Assembly (NCBI GenBank): GCA_016303175.1
Contig: JAEDMF010000042.1
Coordinates: forward strand, 1 to 12,282
Length of the DNA stretch: 12,282 nucleotides
Direction of reading: 5' to 3'
Origin: Bacteroidales bacterium
GTDB lineage: Bacteria; Bacteroidota; Bacteroidia; Bacteroidales; UBA932
The notes under the pieces were generated by a model. It did not search any database and was not told where the DNA came from. It saw nothing but the letters and a program-made list of their open reading frames with translations. The translations under genes were made by a program, and so were the position numbers. Of the stretch, positions 6,485 through 12,282 are shown in pieces (within the stretch, counting starts at the first letter, position 1; each line of letters opens with the position of its first letter).

Positions 6485-7954
6485 CTACTTGATTCTGCAC
6501 TCCCTTACCAGAGAACCGGGCATAATTCGATTGACATTGCCCTCCACAATCTTGAACCTTGTTGATGTCAGCAGGGCATTTCCCTCGCCCTCATCATCGG
6601 GGTCATCGTTCTGCTTGGCCGCCTTCTGCTTTTCTGCTTTTTCCGCAGCACTTGCAGCAGCCTCGGCGCGGGCATCATCCAGGGCTCCGAAACGGTTGTC
6701 CCAAATATAGCCTTCCACGGGGGCAAGCATTCCTATCCTCTGATAAGTCACCTTCCCGTTCTCGTCCCTTCTGGCTTGGAGCACCTCATAACGGGACTTG
6801 AGATTGACTCCCTCCTTGAGACCTATGGGCACCTCCACCGTGCGGTCGTCATTCACTTCCGATATGGGCACATTCACCTTGAACTCGTCGTACTCGCGCT
6901 GGAGCTTGACAATAGCCCTGTCAACGGCTCGGGCACAAGTCATCAGCATCTGCTCCTCCTTGGTACGCTTGGAGAAGGACTTGGACGAGGTATTGGACGC
7001 AGACACCATCGTGGAGCCCACGTAGGACATTGAAAAGAGCGGGCTGACATCGAAGGCATTACGCCTTACAAGGTCGGTGGAATCAGCCTCGAACCAGTAG
7101 TCCTGATAGAAAGTATTGCTCGTGTACTCATCCCAGTTGAGCTTATATAGGTAGCTGGTCACATTCACGGTGAAACCGTCTATCTCATTGACAGCCACGG
7201 CAACGGTCTTACCTAAATCGGAGAAGGAGCTGCCGAACAATGCACCAGCCAAATTGCCCAGTCCCTGCAGCACTGCGGCCGCAGTAGCCGAGTTCTTGCC
7301 TTTGTCCACATAGGTAATGTCGTTCACAAGCATGAAGGTCTTGCCTATGAGATCCTCGCCCGCATCACCCAGCATAGCCAGATTGCGGCTGGACTTGGAA
7401 GCAGCCTGAATGTCAGCCTGGGATGCATCATAGAAACCCCTCTCCTGTATGAGCGACATATCAAAACCGCCCGTGGAGGCATTGCGGTTGAACCACTTGG
7501 CCACAAGGGTGCGGGGAATGCCGTTGGTTTCGAGGAAAGCCTTGATGTCGCTCTGGTTGAGAGCATCCTTCTGCTTACCCTGCTTCTTCATCTTCTTGGA
7601 GGACGAAGCGATGTTCCTGCATTCAATGTTGTGGTCGTTGAATTTGTCCGGCATGGGTATGGAGAAGAACGCTGTTTGAATCTCATCTCCGTACTGAACA
7701 CCCGGATGAGAAATAAGTACGGAATACAGGGAACTACGACGGTACTTAAGCAGGGAGCCGTCAGCGTCGAGTCCATCGGCAGTCACAGGTACTGCAACGC
7801 CAGCGCTGTCAGTGGCAGCTTTCACGTCAGAAAGCACCGCATCGGCAGTCTGAACAGAAACAGAGGAACTGTCAACTGGAGAAAGGATATCCTGGGCATA
7901 TGCCGAATAGACCACAGCGCAGGCTGCCGCAGCGGTAAAGAATAATTTTTTCAT
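6485..7954 (-). CDS. Large exported protein with a CsgG/FlgT-like C-terminal region (function unknown)
   Basis: I recognise no named family with certainty. The 489-residue precursor has a signal peptide ending AYA at residue 20, then a Ser/Ala/Val-rich low-complexity linker to about residue 68. The middle (about 70-330) holds GKTFMLVNDITYVDKGK (204-220), a Gly/Ala-rich hydrophobic stretch (222-258) and FTVNVTSYLYKLNWDEY (261-277). A helix ARAVDRAIVKLQREYDEF (341-358) is followed by a strand-rich tail: IGLKEGVNLKSRYEVL, GKVTYQRIGML, then FKIVEGN and PGSLVREC. That order (helix, GL..G..YEV, IG.., ..V.G, PG.LVR) resembles the tail of CsgG- or FlgT-type envelope proteins; this is inference from pattern. 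A charged, Ala/Lys/Asp-rich insertion (about 422-459) splits the tail. It is last in the six-gene run, 18 bases after its upstream neighbour, and ends just before the inverted repeat. Confidence 0.85.
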   Translation of the reverse strand: MKKLFFTAAAACAVVYSAYAQDILSPVDSSSVSVQTADAVLSDVKAATDSAGVAVPVTADGLDADGSLLKYRRSSLYSVLISHPGVQYGDEIQTAFFSIPMPDKFNDHNIECRNIASSSKKMKKQGKQKDALNQSDIKAFLETNGIPRTLVAKWFNRNASTGGFDMSLIQERGFYDASQADIQAASKSSRNLAMLGDAGEDLIGKTFMLVNDITYVDKGKNSATAAAVLQGLGNLAGALFGSSFSDLGKTVAVAVNEIDGFTVNVTSYLYKLNWDEYTSNTFYQDYWFEADSTDLVRRNAFDVSPLFSMSYVGSTMVSASNTSSKSFSKRTKEEQMLMTCARAVDRAIVKLQREYDEFKVNVPISEVNDDRTVEVPIGLKEGVNLKSRYEVLQARRDENGKVTYQRIGMLAPVEGYIWDNRFGALDDARAEAAASAAEKAEKQKAAKQNDDPDDEGEGNALLTSTRFKIVEGNVNRIMPGSLVRECRIK

Positions 7955-7972
7955 AGGTTATGTAATTAAGCA

Positions 7973-8926
7973 CTATCTAAACGGCCAGGCCTCACGGTAA
8001 GTAACAGGCTGCTGGTGATTACCGAAGGCAACTCCTATCTCCTTCCAAGCATTGACCTTACCCATTGCAAGTTCGTGCTGCTGGGCATTGTCACGGGCCT
8101 CCAACTTCCTATAATAGTCAATGTCGCTCTTCACGCGAGCCTTCATCTCGTCGGAAAGTTTGCGGGCCTCATCATAATATTTGGAATCTGGAAGAATCTC
8201 GGCAAGATATTCACCGGCTGCAGAGGCTGCCGCCGCATCCTGGCCTGCTGCCCATATACTGCGGGCCTTGGCAAGAGCCTTGGCGGCCTTGTCGTCGATG
8301 TACTTCTTCCAGATTATATCAGCCGCATCCAGAATCTTTTCATAATTCCTGCAAGCCTCGGGGACGACAGAGAGTTCATAAAGGGCCTCTTCGTAAGCAT
8401 AGGCGGCAGCAAGAGTGTTGGCCTTTTTGATAATAAGGTCCATTCTGCCTTCATAATAAGACTTAATGCGGGCATCAGTGTCGTTGAAGAATTTGGAAAC
8501 TGCATCGGAAGAGGGAGAGAAAGCCTTGTAGCACTCTATCATTGCCTTGTTCTCGCTGTTGCCCACACCTTTGGAAGGCAGTGTCCATGTGGAGAAAATC
8601 TTCTTCCCGAAGGCATCCACTACATAGAAGTTGAGGTCGGCCTTGAAGAAATACTTTGTGGGACTGCCGGGAATGACATATTTCTCATTCTCAACGGGGA
8701 TGCAGGTAACATAGAACTGGGGAGCCTCATTGAGCGCGCCCATACCGTTGCGGGTGGTGGCGGCATTGAGTTTTGCCATAAGCACGGCGGCGGCATCCGC
8801 AGGGATGGTGTTGACCGATTCGGGATAATATACTGCCACGGGAACTTTCTCGGAACGCTCCTGCTGGGCGTAAGCGCTTGCTCCTGCTGCAAGGGCAAGT
8901 GCAACTGCTATTATAATCTGTTTCAT
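7973..8926 (-). CDS. Exported alpha/beta plus helical-repeat protein (function unknown)
   Basis: No family recognised. The 317-residue precursor has a signal peptide ending AYA at residue 20 before QQERSEK. Residues 28-160 look like an alpha/beta domain. It has a first strand VPVAVYYPES, a helix over ADAAAVLMAKLN, a strand FYVTCIPVE, and then KADLNFYVVDAFGKKIFST (95-113) leading to GNSENKAMIECYKAF. A strand about a property or metabolite turn followed by an Ala-containing helix is the pattern of CsgG/LPP20-type folds. Residues 160-280 are nearly all helical and Ala-rich (AYAYEEALYEL, DDKAAKALAKARSIW, AAAASAAGEYLAEIL, YYDEARKLSDEMKARV), with a spacing like TPR repeats. No transmembrane segment or lipobox is seen after the signal. 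The start is one base after the stop of the gene upstream, so translation is probably coupled. Confidence 0.85.
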   Translation of the reverse strand: MKQIIIAVALALAAGASAYAQQERSEKVPVAVYYPESVNTIPADAAAVLMAKLNAATTRNGMGALNEAPQFYVTCIPVENEKYVIPGSPTKYFFKADLNFYVVDAFGKKIFSTWTLPSKGVGNSENKAMIECYKAFSPSSDAVSKFFNDTDARIKSYYEGRMDLIIKKANTLAAAYAYEEALYELSVVPEACRNYEKILDAADIIWKKYIDDKAAKALAKARSIWAAGQDAAAASAAGEYLAEILPDSKYYDEARKLSDEMKARVKSDIDYYRKLEARDNAQQHELAMGKVNAWKEIGVAFGNHQQPVTYREAWPFR

Positions 8927-8927
8927 A

Positions 8928-9878
8928 CTACTTGTTTCCTATTATGATGGTTGCTTTTCCCTGACCCTGGTTGAGGGTTTTGATTTTTGCAATGGAGCAG
9001 GGTTCGCCCTTCAGATAACGCACAAGATTGCGCGCAAAATTATTGGCCGAGATTGCCCGTCCCCTGTCGTCATAGACGGGAATGCGCACCTCGTCAAAAG
9101 TCATATGATGCTCGCTGTCATCGGCAAGATGATAACGGTGGGAAACAGTATTGTCGTAAATCCAATCCTCAATTACCTCGCGGAGTTCCTTGTCTCCATA
9201 TTCCTTCTCCAAATCTATATCTTCTTCATTTTCAAATACATTGACATTGAGGGCAATTTCCCTTCCGTTGGCGAAGAGGTCCTCAAAGTGGCGTTGGAGG
9301 CGGTCGCAGAACTCATCGATGTGAGCATTGACAGCCTCTGCAAGCAATACGGGAACCTCGGCAGTGAAGGAAGGAGCGCCCGTGCCTGTGGAAGTGGCAA
9401 TTTCCTTGCTGGTGTAGGAATCAAGGCCCTGCATAGTATAGGTTACGGAGTACTTGGGCCCTATCTTGTTGATGGTCCAGGTGAGCTGGATGATGATGTC
9501 CGCATTAGCTCTCTGGCGCAACTGCATAAGAGGGTTGGTCTGGACGGAAGAGCCATCCTTGCCGGTCACGGCTGCCATTTCAGCGGCGGTCTGGTTGAGA
9601 GCCTTTATTTCGGACTCGAGGTTTTTCAAAGGGAAACCCCTGTCGGCCATAAGACCGTTGATCTGGGATATCACGGGTAGCAATTCGTTGCTGCTTATGA
9701 TAGCTTTGTGATAATCAGGGATATATTCGGTGACACCCTGGTTGTCGTAGGTGGTCATAAAACCGTTCTTGTTGCACCACAAGTCACTGGGCATAACCAT
9801 AATGGTGGGTTTCTTGGCCTGTGCGAAGGCGGTCAGGGCCGACAACGCCAGCAGTATAGACAGTATAGTTCTTTTCAT
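8928..9878 (-). CDS. Exported protein resembling DUF6175
   Basis: From memory the sequence resembles DUF6175, a Bacteroidetes family without known function; I could not run a search. The 316-residue precursor has a signal peptide ending FA at residue 19 before QAKKPT. The N-terminal part has strand KPTIMVMPSDLWC (23-35), a helix over ELLPVISQINGLMADRGFPL (65-84), and a strand ADIIIQLTWTIN (126-137). Then come TYTMQGLDSYTSKEIATSTG and a helix LLAEAVNAHIDEFCDRLQRHF (178-198). This is a TolB-N/CsgG-like alternation of strand, helix and a GTG turn. The rest (200-316) begins GREIALNVNVFENEEDIDLE, is acidic in the middle, and includes RIPVYDDRGRAISANNFARNLVRYLKG and a last strand GKATIIIGNK. No lipobox. 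It is 11 bases after the lipoprotein gene and one base before the gene at 8926. Confidence 0.85.
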   Translation of the reverse strand: MKRTILSILLALSALTAFAQAKKPTIMVMPSDLWCNKNGFMTTYDNQGVTEYIPDYHKAIISSNELLPVISQINGLMADRGFPLKNLESEIKALNQTAAEMAAVTGKDGSSVQTNPLMQLRQRANADIIIQLTWTINKIGPKYSVTYTMQGLDSYTSKEIATSTGTGAPSFTAEVPVLLAEAVNAHIDEFCDRLQRHFEDLFANGREIALNVNVFENEEDIDLEKEYGDKELREVIEDWIYDNTVSHRYHLADDSEHHMTFDEVRIPVYDDRGRAISANNFARNLVRYLKGEPCSIAKIKTLNQGQGKATIIIGNK

Positions 9879-9889
9879 ATTTTCAAGAT

Positions 9890-10390
9890 TTATTTAATTC
9901 CATTTTCCTTGAGGTACTCCTTCAGAGCCGCACGTTCCACACGGAGGGTAATGGTCACCTTGGCCTGAATATCGCTCTTCTGCTTGCGGTTGGACACCAG
10001 TTTGCGGTCGTGGTTGAGACCACCGGAGACGAATTTTTCATAATCTCCCTTGTCAGCAAAGAAAGCATTGAAGAACTGTTCGTATTTTTCCTGAGCATTG
10101 ACGCTCATCACAAGAGGTTTGGACATATAGGCATCAGAGGGAATGTCGTATCCCTTGAAGATGCAGTCTTTCAAAGCGTTTCTGCGAGCGTTGTCAATGG
10201 CATAGTACCTGTTGCGGCCAAGGCCGGTTGCCCTGACGGATACGGTGCCGTCACCGTCCACTCTGAGCACCTGGGTTTTGGTAGGCTGGTAGAAACTCTG
10301 GCTGTTGCGTACAACGCCGCAGGAGGATGTCAGTACAAGGAGCGCTCCCAGCGCCACTGCTGTAATTCTGTTCACTGTTGTCTGTCTCAT
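9890..10390 (-). CDS. Probable lipoprotein, LPP20/FlgT-N-like, paralogue of the gene at 10424-10927
   Basis: The 166-residue precursor has a signal peptide with a lipobox-like end, VLTSSC at residues 19-24, so it is probably lipidated at Cys24. No acidic surface-export signal follows the Cys (GVVRNS), so the inner leaflet of the outer membrane is the likely site. The body reads strand QVLRVDGDGTVSVRATG (40-56), helix YYAIDNARRNALKDCIFKGY (62-81), then FFNAFFADKGDYEKFV (106-121). It ends with a strand and helix, KVTITLRVERAALKEYLKENGI. That plan (strand, Ala/Arg helix ending in a Gly, strand V.V.V...L...L) is that of LPP20/FlgT N-terminal domains; I infer this from pattern only. It aligns along its length with the product of 10424-10927. 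An AAGGA six bases before the ATG could serve as a Shine-Dalgarno site. Gap to the upstream gene is 33 bases. Confidence 0.85.
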   Translation of the reverse strand: MRQTTVNRITAVALGALLVLTSSCGVVRNSQSFYQPTKTQVLRVDGDGTVSVRATGLGRNRYYAIDNARRNALKDCIFKGYDIPSDAYMSKPLVMSVNAQEKYEQFFNAFFADKGDYEKFVSGGLNHDRKLVSNRKQKSDIQAKVTITLRVERAALKEYLKENGIK

Positions 10391-10423
10391 AATAGTCCTT
10401 GATTGAACAACTTAAATCAATTG

Positions 10424-10927
10424 CTAAAATCCGGCAGCAAGGCCTTTTATAATGCCGGCTGACTCAAGAGCCTTGCGGAGGGCAGCCTTGTTGACATACA
10501 CAACCTGGCTCACCTTGTACTCCTTATAGGCCTTGAGGAACTCGGAATTGGCAGTATCCACGCTGGATACATATTTGTTGTATTCTCCTCCTTCTGCAAA
10601 AAAAGCTTTGAAGTAATCCGAATGGGCAGTCTCGGCTCCGGGGTCCTTGCAAAGAGCAGCCATGGAAGTACCGTTGCCGGCATATCCCTTGAAAATAACG
10701 CCATGCACTGCATTCTTGGCACATTGGTTAAGGGCGATTCCAGCCTTCTTGGAATAAGATGCAACCTTTACGGCAACAATGCCTGTACCTGCTGTCTTAA
10801 CATACTCAATGTCATAACGGAAAGCCTGGGTCTGTTTGTCTGCCTTCTTCTTTGCGCCGGCCTGGGCAGTGAAAGCGCAGGAAAGGGCAACGAAAACGGT
10901 CAAAACTGATAAAAGTAACTTTTTCAT
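10424..10927 (-). CDS. Small exported protein, LPP20/FlgT-N-like, paralogue of the gene at 9890-10390
   Basis: The 167-residue precursor has a signal peptide ending AQA at residue 23 before GAKKKADK. A cysteine at 17 (ALSC) is a weak alternative lipobox. The mature part shares the layout of the neighbouring lipoprotein: GTGIVAVKVASYSKKAG, helix IALNQCAKNAVHGVIFKGY (64-82), YFKAFFAEGGEYNKYV (105-120), and strand-helix KVSQVVYVNKAALRKALESA. IFKGY and the AFFA..G.Y.K.V segment fall at almost the same residue numbers in both proteins, which indicates an ancient tandem duplication. Identity is modest, so divergence is old. It is the first of the five exported proteins, starting 11 bases after the transporter stop. 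I find no TAnnTTTG promoter in that stretch, so it is probably transcribed from upstream. Confidence 0.85.
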   Translation of the reverse strand: MKKLLLSVLTVFVALSCAFTAQAGAKKKADKQTQAFRYDIEYVKTAGTGIVAVKVASYSKKAGIALNQCAKNAVHGVIFKGYAGNGTSMAALCKDPGAETAHSDYFKAFFAEGGEYNKYVSSVDTANSEFLKAYKEYKVSQVVYVNKAALRKALESAGIIKGLAAGF

Positions 10928-10938
10928 ATTGATTTTTT

Positions 10939-12282
10939 TTAGTTGTTTTCTTTATATCTGGCGGTAAATGCTCTTGCGCGGGCGTAGCCGTCACGGGGAG
11001 CATTCCACATAAAGAGGAAGATGAGAGTACCGATGAGACCTACGACGATGAAGGTAATGAACACCATAGTCCAACCGAAGTGGTCTGCGATGATGCCCAC
11101 AATGATGGCGGAGAGGGAACTACCGATGTAGCCGAAGATGCCGGCAAGACCGTTGGCTGTGGCGCTGGCTTCCTTGGTGCTCTGGTTGGCTGCTCCTATG
11201 CCTATCAGGGCCTGGGGACCGTAGATGCAGAAGCCCGAGAGCGCGAGAGCGGCGATGGAAAGCCAGGTTGGAAGGCCGGGCACAAGGGCGAAGATAGCCA
11301 GGAACACCACAGCTCCTGCCATTGCGAAAAGGCACATTCTGTGAGACTTGCCCTTGAAGATGTGATCGGAGGCCCACCCGGCGAAGATGGTGCCCACGAT
11401 GGCGGTAAGTTCAAATACAGCCACGCTGATGGCGGCATTGTCTATCTTCATTCCACGGTCTTCAGTGAGGAACTTGGGGCCCCAGTCCAGCACGCCCATA
11501 CGGAGTACATACACGAAAATGTTGGCAAAGGCAAGCATCCACACCCACTTGTTGCGGAAGACCATCTCCCTCAAGAAAGCTGCATGGGCTCCTGCCTTAC
11601 CTTCCAGTTCCTTCTTGCCGGTCTGGGTGCCTTCGAGCTCGGGTAAACCGACATCCGATGGAGCATCCTTCAAAGCGGCGAAGCAAAGGACAGAGCCGCC
11701 TACCGCCACGATGGCAGGAATGAAGAAACACCATTTCCACGCTCCGTAGTGGGAAGCGTAAGAGAGTATCCTGCTCTGCTGCTCCACCTCAGTCAGGGCA
11801 TCCCATCCTTTTATGCTGCCTGCAAGGTTCTGGGCGATACGGGTCACGACACTGCTGTCACCGCTCATATCGGCGCCCAAATTTGTCCTTACAAGCCCGC
11901 AGACGATTACAGCGCTAAAGGCTCCGATGCTGTGGGAGGTGTTCCAGATACTCATTTTGGTGCCAAGTTGCGAGGGATGTATCCACATAGGGAGCATACG
12001 TGCGCAGGGAGGATACCCCATACCCTGGAAATACTGGTTGAGAACAATGGTGACACCCATTATCAGAATCAGCATATTCACGAACTGAGGTCCCTCGTGG
12101 ACACCGGTAATAAGGTAGCTCAAATCAACTCCAAAGCCGAAGCAGAAGTTGGCGATGGCACAGAGCAGAAGCCCGAGGGCCATAAAGGCCTTAGTGCTGA
12201 CCTTTTCCACAATGAAGCCGTTTACAAAGCGGCTGGTGCCGTAGATAAGGGAGCCGAGGGCGATGATAATGCCGAAGCTGGT
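10939..12282 (-). CDS. OPA-family organophosphate:phosphate antiporter (GlpT/UhpT-like), 5' end missing
   Basis: Members of this major facilitator branch swap inorganic phosphate for a phosphorylated solute across the inner membrane. The 447 visible residues start at the right window edge inside the second membrane helix (FGIIIALGSLIYGTSRF). About 60 N-terminal residues are therefore missing by comparison with GlpT, and the true start is outside. A GTG at 12208-12210 is internal, not the start. Family hallmarks are QGMGYPPCARMLPMW with SIWNTSHSIGAF in the first half. The second half has VYVLRMGVLDWGP (holding the Arg equivalent to a substrate-binding Arg of GlpT), GWASDHIFKGKSHR, CIYGPQALIGIGA and GIFGYIGSS. 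Multiple hydrophobic segments agree with 12 helices. The C-terminus is basic and cytoplasmic (ARARAFTARYKENN). The mix of GlpT-like and UhpT-like features prevents a substrate call. The gene leads into the five exported proteins with an 11-base gap. Confidence 0.92.
   Translation of the reverse strand, partial: TSFGIIIALGSLIYGTSRFVNGFIVEKVSTKAFMALGLLLCAIANFCFGFGVDLSYLITGVHEGPQFVNMLILIMGVTIVLNQYFQGMGYPPCARMLPMWIHPSQLGTKMSIWNTSHSIGAFSAVIVCGLVRTNLGADMSGDSSVVTRIAQNLAGSIKGWDALTEVEQQSRILSYASHYGAWKWCFFIPAIVAVGGSVLCFAALKDAPSDVGLPELEGTQTGKKELEGKAGAHAAFLREMVFRNKWVWMLAFANIFVYVLRMGVLDWGPKFLTEDRGMKIDNAAISVAVFELTAIVGTIFAGWASDHIFKGKSHRMCLFAMAGAVVFLAIFALVPGLPTWLSIAALALSGFCIYGPQALIGIGAANQSTKEASATANGLAGIFGYIGSSLSAIIVGIIADHFGWTMVFITFIVVGLIGTLIFLFMWNAPRDGYARARAFTARYKENN

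Noticed and set aside
8015..8947. Open frame of 310 codons on the plus strand opposite the exported protein at 7973-8926
   Set aside because: The minus-strand gene has a good signal peptide, tight operon spacing and balanced composition; the plus frame is Cys/Gly/His rich with no recognisable features.
12208..12210. GTG as start of the transporter gene
   Set aside because: The frame stays open to the window edge and the upstream residues (TSFGIIIALGSLIYGTSRF) continue the family alignment, so the gene is partial and the real start is outside.

Overview
The window looks like chromosomal DNA from a member of the Bacteroidales (Bacteroidota). The evidence is the promoter type (TAnnTTTG -7 boxes with a TTTG-like -33 box about 20 bases upstream), leaders mostly without Shine-Dalgarno sites, AQ-type signal peptide ends, and a MurA with Asp at the usual catalytic Cys position. 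Base composition looks mixed, with no A/T or G/C extreme. I saw no rRNA, tRNA, insertion sequence, CRISPR array or other sign of recent transfer. Gene density is very high: the longest stretch without a gene is 84 bases (6401-6484).

Left part, minus strand (1-3536): the str operon, rpsL-rpsG-fusA. fusA runs off the left edge. The operon is preceded on the same strand by a secreted C69-family dipeptidase. A good Bacteroidetes promoter for rpsL sits in the 59-base gap, and its -33 box lies inside the last codons of the dipeptidase gene.

Centre, plus strand (3593-6400): a three-gene run. It has a small secreted helical protein of unknown function, then pheS overlapping it by one base (TAATG), then murA one base after pheS. 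The dipeptidase and the small secreted gene diverge from a 56-base gap with closely packed promoter elements. murA ends before a perfect 18-bp inverted repeat that separates it from the convergent minus-strand genes.

Right part, minus strand (6485-12282): six tightly spaced genes (gaps of 1 to 33 bases), read from the right edge leftward. First is an OPA-family organophosphate/phosphate antiporter (5' end outside the window). It is followed by five exported proteins: two small paralogues (one periplasmic, one probably a lipoprotein), a protein resembling DUF6175, an alpha/beta plus helical-repeat protein, and a large protein. The end of the large protein resembles the helix plus SH3-like tail of CsgG/FlgT-type envelope proteins. 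No promoter was found inside this run, so it may be one transcript.

The five-gene exported cluster is the only part of the window whose role is unknown. Its members share features of LPP20/FlgT/CsgG-type modules, so I suggest, as inference only, that they form an envelope assembly. The rest is housekeeping: translation, phenylalanine charging and the first committed step of peptidoglycan synthesis.
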